A DNA stretch of 64,000 nucleotides, taken from positions 58,663-122,662 of the forward strand of contig CAZFYB010000002.1 in the NCBI GenBank assembly GCA_964523145.1, given 5' to 3'. Position numbers and translations under genes: made by a program. This stretch comes from Microsaccharimonas sp964523145 (GTDB lineage Bacteria > Patescibacteriota > Saccharimonadia > Saccharimonadales > Saccharimonadaceae). The notes beneath the pieces were generated by a model. It did no database searches, was not told the origin of the DNA, and saw nothing but the letters and a program-made list of their open reading frames with translations. Shown piece after piece: positions 53,146-61,303 of the stretch. Position 1 is the first letter of the stretch. The number at the start of each line of letters is the position of its first letter.

Positions 53146-53457
53146 GTGGCACATGAAGTCAGAGAAATGCTGCAAGAGCTCGATCAAGTCCGCAAGACAC
53201 AAGGTGATGAAGCGGCTAGTGCATGGCTCGAGGCAAAAGAAGCCTCAACCGCCAAGCGTATAAATGAACTCCTCGATGAGTTCACGAACTACCGAAACGA
53301 TGAGGTTTCGCGCCAGCTCATCCGCAATCAAATCAAAGAGCTCACCGGGCTCATGAAGAAGATGAAGACCTGTTCGGCTGCAGTCGCCAGCGGTCAAATC
53401 AACCACTGGCAGCACGCCCACCCCAGCACTGGCAGCATCCTGACCATTCCCACCTAA
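53146..53457 (+). CDS. Small helical protein, orphan cassette
   Basis: 103 aa with GTG start after ACGAGAGGTTGTACC. It is mostly charged helix (VREMLQELDQVRKTQGDEAA; NELLDEFTNYRNDEVSRQL) and probably forms a coiled coil. No family recognised. Own promoter and terminator, codon bias as in the other cassettes. Confidence 0.7.
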   Translation: MAHEVREMLQELDQVRKTQGDEAASAWLEAKEASTAKRINELLDEFTNYRNDEVSRQLIRNQIKELTGLMKKMKTCSAAVASGQINHWQHAHPSTGSILTIPT

Positions 53458-53515
53458 CCCCGCACCCACGTGAGAGCTCCGCGCCCTCTATGGGCAGCGG
53501 GGTTTTCGCTTTCTT
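53458..53515 (+). terminator. Terminator of cassette gene 53146
   Basis: CCCCGC (53458-53463) pairs with GCGGGG (53497-53502), inner GC pairs, then TTTTCGCTTTCTTTC. Confidence 0.75.
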
Positions 53516-53574
53516 TCGTCCTTTCCCGCCAGTGCTTGAGTTCCACGGCCAACAGAGGTACAATACCTCTAACT

Positions 53575-54729
53575 ATGTCATTTGAATTCTTACCAACAGA
53601 CGGAAAACGCGAAGTTATTGATGCTGCGCTCAACATTGAACAGGATGTACGGCAGTCTGAAAACATCTACGTCTATCTTGATAGTATTCACCACGAATTT
53701 ACCCAAACCGACCAAGGCCGTGGCGAATTAGGGCAAATGAAACGAGCGGCTGAATTTATTACCAATAAAGGCAGGGACTCGGACGATGAATCTATTTATG
53801 CGTTTACGAGCGGCGAGCTATTAGGGCAAGCTTTCCTGCAGAAAATTGCCGCTGACCCAACGCATACCGAATCACTCGCCCAGCGATATATGAGTAGCAT
53901 TCATAAAGAATCGTTAAACTTCAGTAGTCACCAAGAAACCGATGAAGAACGAGAAGATCGACTGAGCGATCTGGCTCTAGAAGCTCAGCAGGATCTCTCA
54001 AGTGGGTTCAACCCAAGCCCAACCACTCGCGCCTACGAAAAATTCATTAACCGATTCGCCATGGATTTTGAGCCATCTTCGATGTCAAACCGACTCTATT
54101 TCACCATGGGTTTTCGGCTGATAGTGAAAGAGTATCTTAAACGAGTCGAAAATGTGGAAGTAAATTGGGACCTATTGAACGATACTTTTAGAATATTCAA
54201 CGAACCAAATATCGAACTTGTTTCAAGCGAGCGAAAGCAAATCATCCAAAAGCTTTTTACCATAATGACAAAATATGGCCCGATTGATCAAGTTGATGAT
54301 CATCAAACACAAGAAGCTCGTTCAATGTTCTCCCTAGCCCTCAACCAATTCAATAAAGAAGAACAGTTGTTTTCTCACGAAGACCTTATAACCGCCCAAG
54401 GCTTTTACTGTGTTCGCACTACAGAGGACGGGAAAAGTATCTTCGTTCCGTTCCCTTCAGATACTGAAGTGCAAGGATTTTTCGATGGATTTACTGTCGG
54501 TAGGTTTCCTTCAAATGCTCAATTATCCCACTACATGAGTACGAACCGTTCATTACATCCTGACCTCGAAGCTGATTTTCTATTTACCCCGGCAATGAGA
54601 ATCAAATACCCGTCTTTTATTGAATACAACCGAGATGCTTATGTGCAAAGCGACTATAAACCTGAAATGACTGTCGAGATCCCCCTTATCTACAAAAAAA
54701 TGTACCTCCATAAATCGATTGTAGAGTAG
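53575..54729 (+). CDS. Hypothetical protein, 384 aa
   Basis: 384 aa from the ATG at 53575 (MSFEFLPTDGKREVIDAALN). TTGAGT (53536-53541)-N17-TACAAT (53559-53564) ends 10 nt before it, so it is leaderless like the housekeeping genes. Acidic and soluble, without signal or membrane helix. It is largely helical to about residue 150. I recognise no domain. Codon use is ordinary for the window. The frame upstream to 53470 runs through the cassette terminator and is rejected. Confidence 0.8.
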   Translation: MSFEFLPTDGKREVIDAALNIEQDVRQSENIYVYLDSIHHEFTQTDQGRGELGQMKRAAEFITNKGRDSDDESIYAFTSGELLGQAFLQKIAADPTHTESLAQRYMSSIHKESLNFSSHQETDEEREDRLSDLALEAQQDLSSGFNPSPTTRAYEKFINRFAMDFEPSSMSNRLYFTMGFRLIVKEYLKRVENVEVNWDLLNDTFRIFNEPNIELVSSERKQIIQKLFTIMTKYGPIDQVDDHQTQEARSMFSLALNQFNKEEQLFSHEDLITAQGFYCVRTTEDGKSIFVPFPSDTEVQGFFDGFTVGRFPSNAQLSHYMSTNRSLHPDLEADFLFTPAMRIKYPSFIEYNRDAYVQSDYKPEMTVEIPLIYKKMYLHKSIVE

Positions 54730-54747
54730 CGAATTCCGTGCTACAGT
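54719..54747 (+). promoter_or_regulatory. metK promoter
   Basis: TTGTAG (54719-54724), overlapping the upstream stop codon, 17 nt, TGC-TACAGT (54742-54747). Predicted start near 54754, giving a ~185-nt leader. Confidence 0.8.
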
Positions 54748-54766
54748 AATCAAGTATTAACAATTC

Positions 54767-54938
54767 GTGTATCCCGAGTGCAGCGAGAGAACTAGCTCTA
54801 TGACCTGCCGGCAACCATCTTTTTTAAAAAAAAGACCGGTGCCCCTTCTAGCCCCGTAGAAATAGGGGAAAGATAAAAGATTCTTCACTCCTTTTTCTTT
54901 TCTGCCGGGCAGATAGATACGCATAAAGGAGTATTTTT
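54767..54938 (+). promoter_or_regulatory. SAM riboswitch (SAM-I/IV clan) controlling metK translation
   Basis: The core GAGTGCAGCGAGAG, CTCTATGACCTGCCGGCAACC-type segment has P2 (GCAG/CTGC) with a kink-turn CGA/TATGA. P3 is GGCAACC paired with GGTGCC and extended by TCTTTTTT/AAAAAAGA. P4 is CCCC/GGGG (54852-54868 area). P1 is TATC/GATA, with a possible CTAG:CTAG pseudoknot. Expression platform: ACTCCTTT (54887-54894) pairs with AAAGGAGT (54925-54932), which contains the Shine-Dalgarno. The alternative pairing AAAAGA/TCTTTT would hide the anti-Shine-Dalgarno and compete with P1. The metK context fits SAM feedback. Confidence 0.8.
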
Positions 54939-55883
54939 ATGCAAAATTACCGTACCGCAGAGTGCGTATCACCTAAACACCCTGACAAAATCTGTGATCA
55001 AATATCTGATGCCATCCTCGATGCCCACCTTCGGCAAGACCCTCACGCACGAGTAGCGATTGATGTAGCCGGGGGCCATGGAGCAGTGTTTATTACTGGT
55101 GAGGTAAGTTCAAAAGCTGAGCACATCGATATCGCGGCTATCGTTAAAAGGCTCGCCGGTGAAGTAGAAATTATAGAACGTATTAGCGCCCAAAGCCCTG
55201 AAATTGCCAGTGGTGTTGATACCGGCGGAGCAGGTGACCAAGGTATCATGGTAGGGTATGCTACAAACGAAACACCTGAACTTCTTCCGCTTGAATACGT
55301 ATTAGCCCGCAAGTTAAACCAATACCTCTACAAACTATGGCCCTATGACGGCAAGACACAGGTCACAACGGCCGATGGCATTGTAACCGTAATAGTAGCG
55401 AGTTTTCAGCATGCACCTCAGGAAGCGCTTAAAAAGGCTATTGTGAGCTGGCTCTCAGATGAACCCCTTGCTACCTCTGTTAATCCGACTATTCACGCCA
55501 ATCCGGCCGGCGATTGGGATATCGGGGGCTTTGAGGCCGATGCAGGCCTCACTGGCCGCAAGCTCGCAGTTGATAATTATGGACCTCGTGTTCCCTTAGG
55601 CGGGGGAGCGTACAGCGGTAAAGACCCTTCAAAAGTAGACCGATCAGGTGCGTATATGGCCCGTAAAATTGCCGTAGATTATTTACAAAAGCATACTGCT
55701 AAAGAGGTATATGTCTACCTAGCGTATGCCATAGGCTACCCATACCCGGTTGAGGCAACCGTTATTATAGATGGGGTGCAAGAGAGGGTAGAAGGGTATG
55801 ACCTCACGCCCGCAGGAATTATAGCAGCGCTCGATCTCCTAAAGCCCACTTACGAAGCCCGTGCTGCTTATGGTCACTATTGA
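54939..55883 (+). CDS. metK: S-adenosylmethionine synthetase, compact form
   Basis: 314 aa against about 380-400 in most bacteria. It makes SAM from ATP and methionine. Conserved parts remain: HPDKICDQISDAILDA, GGAGDQGIMVGYATNE, DGKTQVT, GLTGRKLAVDNYG, GGGAYSGKDPSKVDRSGAYMAR and the end RAAYGHY. The usual C-terminal ~24 residues after AAYGHF and some internal loops are missing. AAGGAGT precedes the ATG and is part of the riboswitch platform. Confidence 0.95.
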   Translation: MQNYRTAECVSPKHPDKICDQISDAILDAHLRQDPHARVAIDVAGGHGAVFITGEVSSKAEHIDIAAIVKRLAGEVEIIERISAQSPEIASGVDTGGAGDQGIMVGYATNETPELLPLEYVLARKLNQYLYKLWPYDGKTQVTTADGIVTVIVASFQHAPQEALKKAIVSWLSDEPLATSVNPTIHANPAGDWDIGGFEADAGLTGRKLAVDNYGPRVPLGGGAYSGKDPSKVDRSGAYMARKIAVDYLQKHTAKEVYVYLAYAIGYPYPVEATVIIDGVQERVEGYDLTPAGIIAALDLLKPTYEARAAYGHY

Positions 55884-55901
55884 TTTTTAATAAAATTGTA
55901 G

Positions 55902-55907
55902 TATAAT
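55902..55907 (+). promoter_or_regulatory. Promoter -10 of the two-gene small-protein cassette
   Basis: TATAAT (55902-55907) with TTGATT 16 nt upstream (55880-55885). Confidence 0.7.
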
Positions 55908-55950
55908 ACAAAACACTGATTTAGTCCGATACCTCGAGGAGGTGAGTGCC

Positions 55951-56085
55951 ATGCGCTCAAAGATTGAAAAAGTGTTCCTTTGGATAGTCGTCATTTTTGC
56001 CGTGGTAATCGCCACCGTTTCATCATGGCTCGCGCCGCTGACACTGTTGTTGGTCGCAAGCTTCTTTTTCGATATTCTCAACTGA
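55951..56085 (+). CDS. 44-aa single-helix membrane protein, orphan cassette
   Basis: Starts at ATG 55951 after a strong GAGGAGGTGAG site. The sequence opens MRSKIEKVFLWIVVIFAVVI, then ATVSSWLAPLTLLLVASFFF; nearly all of it is hydrophobic, one or two helices. Function unknown. Cotranscribed with the next gene. Confidence 0.65.
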   Translation: MRSKIEKVFLWIVVIFAVVIATVSSWLAPLTLLLVASFFFDILN

Positions 56086-56096
56086 GAGGAACGCAG

Positions 56097-56279
56097 ATGG
56101 ACACTTCAAAAAGTGACAGGAAAAAACTTCGGGCATATGAACCGGAGTTCTCGAGGGTCGGGCGCAATTATGACGCTCAGAAGCGATGGAGCCTTATCAA
56201 TAAAGGCACCTTCGTGCTAGCATCGGTCATACTCGCGGTCTATTTTCTCCAAGCGGGTTTGACCATGCTCGGCTTCTAA
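56097..56279 (+). CDS. 60-aa membrane protein, orphan cassette
   Basis: From ATG 56097 (MDTSKSDRKKLRAYEPEFSR) after GAGAGGAACGCAG. A charged N-terminal half is followed by one membrane helix (TFVLASVILAVYFLQAGLTML). Function unknown. Ends at a GC-rich hairpin terminator. Confidence 0.68.
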   Translation: MDTSKSDRKKLRAYEPEFSRVGRNYDAQKRWSLINKGTFVLASVILAVYFLQAGLTMLGF

Positions 56280-56288
56280 CAACTCAAT

Positions 56289-56345
56289 AGCCCCGCACCT
56301 GCGGTAGAAGAGCACCACTGCTCTCCCCGGGTAGCGGGGCTCTTC
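56289..56345. terminator. Hairpin terminator between convergent genes
   Basis: AGCCCCGC (56289-56296) with GCGGGGCT (56334-56341), inner hairpin AGAGCA-CCAC-TGCTCT, then CTTCTAATTC. Confidence 0.7.
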
Positions 56346-57280
56346 TAATTCTCGTTAAAAACCTTTCGAAGTTCACGAGCATCAAGTTTACGCATTTTCA
56401 TAAAAGCGACAGTAAGTGCTTCAACTTGAGCCGGCGTACCGGTTTCATACATCTCGTTAAACTCCGCCGGAACAATCTGCCAGTTAACCCCAAATTTATC
56501 TTTCAGCCAACCACACACGCTTTCTTCACCATCTTTCGTAAGTTCATCCCAATAGTGATCAACTTCCTCTTGAGTATCAAACGTTACCATTAAAGATACT
56601 CCTTCATCGAAATGGAATGTATGCTCTAATGCACTATCCATAGCGATAATGTGCTGCCCTATAACTGATGCGACACCGTAGTTAATCCAATCTGGTTGAT
56701 TCGGTTCAGCACCTTCGCCATATTCGCTTGTCATTTCTATTTTTGAATCCGGGAATAGGGAAGTGTAGTACTCGAGTGCCGGTTTTGCATTACCCGCCTG
56801 CTCTTTAACAAAGAGAAGAGAAGGGGTAATACGTGCCGATTCCGCTGTTTCGTCATACCCAATTTGCCAGCTTACTCCGTATTGATCATTCAACCAGCCG
56901 TAATGCTCATTGAAAGGGTAGGAGTCAAGTGGCATGAGTGTTTCTCCGCCCTCCGAGAGTATGTTCCATATACGATCAACCTCTTCTTTTGAGTTAACGG
57001 TCACCATAAATGAAATAGAAGGATTTGGGCGAAATGGCGCGCCACCATTTAATGCTACAAAATAAAAACCTTCAATACTAAATAGTATAGTTAATGTATC
57101 GCCGGCATTGTGGCCATGCTCTTCTTTTCCCGCTTTGGTATAATACTCTGTTCTATGTATTTCTACATGAGCAAATACTCGCTTATACAGTTCAATAGCT
57201 TCAGAACCATTGTCGTTAAACCAAAGGTTTGGAATAATCGGCTGCTTCTTAGATACTTGGTTGGTTATACTCTCACTCAT
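56345..57280 (-). CDS. Tandem VOC/PhnB-like protein
   Basis: 311 aa with two 3-demethylubiquinone-methyltransferase-like (PhnB) VOC domains. The first starts IIPNLWFNDNGSEAIELYKRVF, with SYPFNEHYGWLNDQYGVSWQI. The second (about 160-290) has ALEYYTSLFPDSKIEMTSEYGEGAEPN and CGWLKDKFGVNWQIVP. Substrate unknown despite the family name. TATAAT lies 24 nt upstream and AGGAGGG just before the ATG, so this gene has a short leader. Confidence 0.85.
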   Translation of the reverse strand: MSESITNQVSKKQPIIPNLWFNDNGSEAIELYKRVFAHVEIHRTEYYTKAGKEEHGHNAGDTLTILFSIEGFYFVALNGGAPFRPNPSISFMVTVNSKEEVDRIWNILSEGGETLMPLDSYPFNEHYGWLNDQYGVSWQIGYDETAESARITPSLLFVKEQAGNAKPALEYYTSLFPDSKIEMTSEYGEGAEPNQPDWINYGVASVIGQHIIAMDSALEHTFHFDEGVSLMVTFDTQEEVDHYWDELTKDGEESVCGWLKDKFGVNWQIVPAEFNEMYETGTPAQVEALTVAFMKMRKLDARELRKVFNEN

Positions 57281-57319
57281 ACACCCTCCTATGCTTATGT
57301 ACTTATTATACTCCGCTGC

Positions 57320-57990
57320 AGGGGAGTGGTCTTAAATCCCTATTTCGCCGACTAAAACAATATAGAACAAAGATAGAACATCATAGTTATAAAGAAAAAT
57401 TATTGAGATATACAAATTATGTACGTAAACCATACAAAACCGGTATGTTGATGAAACGAATAGGTAAGGCAGAAAAAGCAGGGCATACATAACAAAAAAG
57501 TAAGCCACACAAACAACAAAGAAGAGCACTACAACTCACAACTCAAATATAGACTTAACGTCTGAAAATATATCTTTTACGTCACGCATCTATTATTAAT
57601 AAGATGATTGTGTATACGTCTATATCACACACCAATAGGGGTAGCTATGCCTTATTTGTCATAGCTATACTATTTACGCCACGTTTATACCTAATACTAT
57701 TATATAGTTCCGTTCTATCTGACATGGCTACTACGTATATAGTACGATTGTTGTAAATAACGTTGTATTGCTGAGTTATCCACACCAGCGTAACAACATT
57801 TGCATTTTCCGTGAAATGATTTTACTACTCTCCCACTCCCTCACTTCCCCACTATTTGACGTTTTGCATTTTTGATATTAAAATATAGTTTTTTTATATT
57901 CCAACAATGAATGGAACAAAAATAGAACATTGTAGTAGGGAGGCGGGGGGAGCGGAGGAGTGCTTATCAGCAGCCAGCGCATCAGACTGC
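57320..57990. other. AT-rich intergenic region, no gene seen
   Basis: About 700 nt between the VOC gene and ftsQ. It contains a perfect DnaA box TTATCCACA (57776-57784) and GAACAAAGATAGAACAT at about 57364 with near-copy GAACAAAAATAGAACAT at about 57912. A related inverted motif GTTCCGTTCTATC lies near 57707, and there is an 8-bp inverted repeat TAGCTATG/CATAGCTA (about 57643-57670). No convincing reading frame or terminator. Confidence 0.6.
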
Positions 57991-58000
57991 CAAACGCTTC

Positions 58001-58921
58001 CTAGCGGTACGCTGCTCTGCCAGCAATACGGACATCGATATACTCAGCACCAATGCCATTATTATTTAAGAACGTTAACGAGCGAGTCATATCCTCAACC
58101 TGCTCCCCTGCTCCCCTGTCGGTTGAAAGTTTCACGCGGGTTGTCGTATTTTCGAGTGAAATATCAATCTGTCGAGTTGCCCCTACCGGTAGGGTAGCCC
58201 TGGTAACGACGTATCCCCTCCCCTGCGCCTCAGCGACAACTCTCCCTAAAAATCCCAGCAGGCGACTACCGGCAACCGTAGCACCTTCCTCGGGGCTAAT
58301 GCCACTTTCATCAATGATCTGAACGCCGGGTGTTTCATAATAATTACGATCAAACACTACTCCAACACTATCAACGTAGTACTGGTTGCCATTGATCTGC
58401 CATCCAGCAACTGGCTTGCGGAAGGTGATAGCAAATTGCGTCTCAACCATTCCCCGAACACCACTGACTTCTACGCTATCAACCTCTGGTAATTGGTCAC
58501 CAACGAACTCGCTTAAAGCTTGCTCATTCAATGCAAAACGAAGTCGTTCACCGGGGTTAAGGCCAAGATAATCATTAATGGCTTTTTCATATTCGGTACC
58601 CTCAAACGCAGCCGATAATTGCTGAGTCGAGCTCGAAACAGTTACTTGAGCCATAAGTTGTGTCAATAAAAGCGTCAGCAGAAGCGCAGCCACTAGCGCA
58701 ACAACAAACAGCCCACCAATCTTGCGGCGTTGAATCGTTAGGTGATGCGCCTTACCGCGAGGTGACTCAGCCATAGTCGTACTTTGACGTAAACCGCTCA
58801 ATGTTTGTCCACGGCGAAACTGTGTTCCAGAACGTACCGTTTGCGGGGTTTCCTCGGGAGTATCTGCGCGGCGGCGGCGCGGCACATCGCCGGTATCTTT
58901 TTTTGTTTTAAATGATATCAT
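58001..58921 (-). CDS. ftsQ: Cell-division protein FtsQ/DivIB-like
   Basis: 306 aa. A basic, disordered cytoplasmic N-terminus (about 1-70) and one membrane helix (IGGLFVVALVAALLLTLLLT, about 71-90) precede an extracellular POTRA-like and beta domain (LPEVDSVEVSGVRGMVETQFAITFRKPVAGW). It bridges early and late divisome proteins. Last gene of the wall/division cluster, 19 nt after murG. Confidence 0.82.
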   Translation of the reverse strand: MISFKTKKDTGDVPRRRRADTPEETPQTVRSGTQFRRGQTLSGLRQSTTMAESPRGKAHHLTIQRRKIGGLFVVALVAALLLTLLLTQLMAQVTVSSSTQQLSAAFEGTEYEKAINDYLGLNPGERLRFALNEQALSEFVGDQLPEVDSVEVSGVRGMVETQFAITFRKPVAGWQINGNQYYVDSVGVVFDRNYYETPGVQIIDESGISPEEGATVAGSRLLGFLGRVVAEAQGRGYVVTRATLPVGATRQIDISLENTTTRVKLSTDRGAGEQVEDMTRSLTFLNNNGIGAEYIDVRIAGRAAYR

Positions 58922-58940
58922 GATTACGCTTTATTATAAC

Positions 58941-60089
58941 TTACTTACGAGCAGCTAAGATCATTCGAGCCATATCTTTTGCAGCATTTGGCTTCGAAAA
59001 GGCCGCAAACCGCCGCGCCATAGCTTTGGCTACCTTAGGGTTTTCGATCAAATCGTTTACTGCTTTGACGAGCATTTGTGGTTTTGCTACCATTTCATCC
59101 TCATTTAATACGAGTGCCGCTTTGGCGTCTTCGTATACCTTCGCGTTTTTTATTTGATGCCCACCGGTTAAGGCGGCATTAGGCACAAGGATAACTGGCT
59201 TTTGTATCGCCGCGAGCTCAAGAATAGTCGTTGCACCTGCGCGTGTAACGACTACATCGGCTGCTCCTAGAAGAGTGGGCATATTGTTCACAAACCCGTG
59301 TAGCTGAAAGTTCTCATTATTTTTTGGTACTACTTTTCTCAAATCGTCATACTTCCCTACTCCTGAAACCAAAATAACAGAGGTAGATTGTTGTAACTTT
59401 TTTAACACTTTCACAACGGTATCGTTCAGCCTTCTTGCCCCTAGTCCCCCACCAGTAATAACCAGAAGTGGCTTATCAGGATTAATCCCCCACTCTCGTT
59501 TAGCATCCCATTGCTGGCTGGCAGTGTACGGCTGAAATTCTGCACTAATCGGGATACCTACATACTTCGATTTACTCCGCAGATACGGATAGTACTCAAG
59601 GGGAGCACCAGTCGCAATAGAGGTCGCCCACCGTGAAAGAATCCGGTTAGTGAGCCCTGGGTGTGCATCAGAATCGTGAATCACCAAAGGGATACGCAGC
59701 ACATGCGCCGCCATTCCCACGGGTAAACATACAAAACCACCTTTGGTAAAAATAACGTCAGGCCGCCAAACGATCAGTTTAACAATACTTTGAATAAATC
59801 CGACCCCTACCTTAAAGGCATCGCCTAAATTCTTCCACATAAGCGAAGGCCATAAAATATGCTGCATAAGGCTAAGGTGATGATAGCGCCGCAACTTACC
59901 TGAAACAACAGTTTGTACCGGTATTGCATGGTCAAAAGTGCCCACAATGCCGCGCGCCTGAGGCGCAAATTGAGTATCAACCCAAAAACGGAGTTCTACC
60001 CTTGGGTGAATGGCACGTAGCTCCTTAAGAACTGCGACGACTGGCGTGACGTGGCCGCCCGAGCCCCCGCCCACTGCGAGAATTCTCAT
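58941..60089 (-). CDS. murG: UDP-N-acetylglucosamine transferase MurG
   Basis: 382 aa GT-B enzyme making lipid II from lipid I. N-terminal GGGSGGHVTPVVAVLKEL and GGFVCLPVG, IHDSDAHPGLTNRIL; C-terminal TGGGLGARRLND, HGFVNNMPTLLGAADVVVTRAGATTILEL and ALTGGHQIKNA. The ATG has AGGAGG just upstream and lies 65 nt inside the end of ftsW. Confidence 0.96.
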   Translation of the reverse strand: MRILAVGGGSGGHVTPVVAVLKELRAIHPRVELRFWVDTQFAPQARGIVGTFDHAIPVQTVVSGKLRRYHHLSLMQHILWPSLMWKNLGDAFKVGVGFIQSIVKLIVWRPDVIFTKGGFVCLPVGMAAHVLRIPLVIHDSDAHPGLTNRILSRWATSIATGAPLEYYPYLRSKSKYVGIPISAEFQPYTASQQWDAKREWGINPDKPLLVITGGGLGARRLNDTVVKVLKKLQQSTSVILVSGVGKYDDLRKVVPKNNENFQLHGFVNNMPTLLGAADVVVTRAGATTILELAAIQKPVILVPNAALTGGHQIKNAKVYEDAKAALVLNEDEMVAKPQMLVKAVNDLIENPKVAKAMARRFAAFSKPNAAKDMARMILAARK

Positions 60090-61302
60090 TGCTTTCCTCC
60101 TTTAATCGTGATGGATGAACCGTATAACGCGACAGCTGATACACCAAACCGAGCGCTGCGGTAATGAATATCATACTCGTTCCACCATAGCTTAGTAACG
60201 GAAGAGTAATACCGGTCAGTGGGAAAATCCCAATCATCGCCGCTACATTCAGAATAACATGCGCCCCTAACCAGCCAAATACACCAGCTGCGAGCAACTT
60301 CAAGCGAATATCAATCAAGTAATCCATTACGCCTAATATACGCATCAGAAGAGCTACAAATAGCGCCAGGATCGCAATAAGCCCAACAAAGCCAAACATC
60401 TCACCCATGACCGCGAATATCGAGTCATTGATGGCCTCGGGCAAATAACCCGATGCTTGTACGCTCTCGCCAATACCCACCCCGAACAATCCACCTGAGC
60501 CAATGGCAATTTTAGCGTGTTGGATATGGTACCCACCGGCGTCTGACGTACTAGTATTGTCGAAATCAAGATACGTCGCGACTCGATCCATACGATGTGG
60601 TGAGGTAACAATTAAAAACAGCCCCGAAACGAGTAGTATCCCCATCACTCCAAATATAATTTTTTTATTAATTCCTGCCGCAAATAGCATGGCAGCGATA
60701 ATAGCCGTTATAGCAATACCAGTACCAAGGTCTCTTTGAATCACAATTACTAAAAATAGTGAGGCCGCCGCAATAGCCCCTACTGGTAGTAAAGTTTGCT
60801 TTAAATCGTTAATTTTACCCTCTTTAGCTCGAATACCTAAATAGACTGCGAGGTACAGCAAAAGACCAAGTTTAAGAATTTCAGCCGGCTGAATACTGCC
60901 AAGTGGCCCAAGCAAAAACCAACGGGTTGCCCCATTCACTGATTGCGCAATCGCTAAGTCTGCCGCTCCGGCAATAGCCAACAGTACACAAGCAATCAGC
61001 CCAGCGATCAACATTTTTGATCCATGTTTTAATATCCAGTTATACGGAATGGTTGCCATTAGGGCGAAGGCCGCTCCGGCCAGCAAAAAGCTAATAAACT
61101 GCTTAACAAAGAAATACGTGTCAGAGTACTCATACCCAAATACCGAGTTCAGCAAATTAGCCCGCTGTGGCCCAATGGCATACATCATCAGAAGGCCTAT
61201 GAGCATTAAAATGAGGGTGAAAACAACGATCAGCCGATCAGGGTGGTGTTTTCGCACCACCCCATCAGCGTTAGGCTTTCGCCCGTTCCACCCTTGTGGC
61301 AT
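60025..61302 (-). CDS. ftsW: FtsW/RodA-family lipid II polymerase
   Basis: 425 aa from the ATG at 61302, one base after the mraY stop; an in-frame ATG at 61329 overlapping mraY is the alternative. About ten membrane helices. Family motifs: NGATRWFLLGPLGSIQPAEILKLGL, IQRDLGTGIAI and PLTGITLPLLSYGGTSM. Together with the PBP it polymerises and cross-links septal peptidoglycan. The C-terminal tail (SRSGRGLGRPRHASRRSS) overlaps murG by 65 nt. Confidence 0.93.
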   Translation of the reverse strand: MPQGWNGRKPNADGVVRKHHPDRLIVVFTLILMLIGLLMMYAIGPQRANLLNSVFGYEYSDTYFFVKQFISFLLAGAAFALMATIPYNWILKHGSKMLIAGLIACVLLAIAGAADLAIAQSVNGATRWFLLGPLGSIQPAEILKLGLLLYLAVYLGIRAKEGKINDLKQTLLPVGAIAAASLFLVIVIQRDLGTGIAITAIIAAMLFAAGINKKIIFGVMGILLVSGLFLIVTSPHRMDRVATYLDFDNTSTSDAGGYHIQHAKIAIGSGGLFGVGIGESVQASGYLPEAINDSIFAVMGEMFGFVGLIAILALFVALLMRILGVMDYLIDIRLKLLAAGVFGWLGAHVILNVAAMIGIFPLTGITLPLLSYGGTSMIFITAALGLVYQLSRYTVHPSRLKEESNENSRSGRGLGRPRHASRRSS

Positions 61303-61303
61303 G

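Noticed and set aside
57776..57784. DnaA box as evidence for the replication origin
   Set aside because: Only one perfect box was found, genes on the two sides converge rather than diverge, and no dnaA or dnaN gene is near.
57907..58197. 96-codon plus-strand frame over the end of ftsQ
   Set aside because: Shadow of ftsQ and the spacer; Cys/Ser/Pro-rich translation without any family trait.
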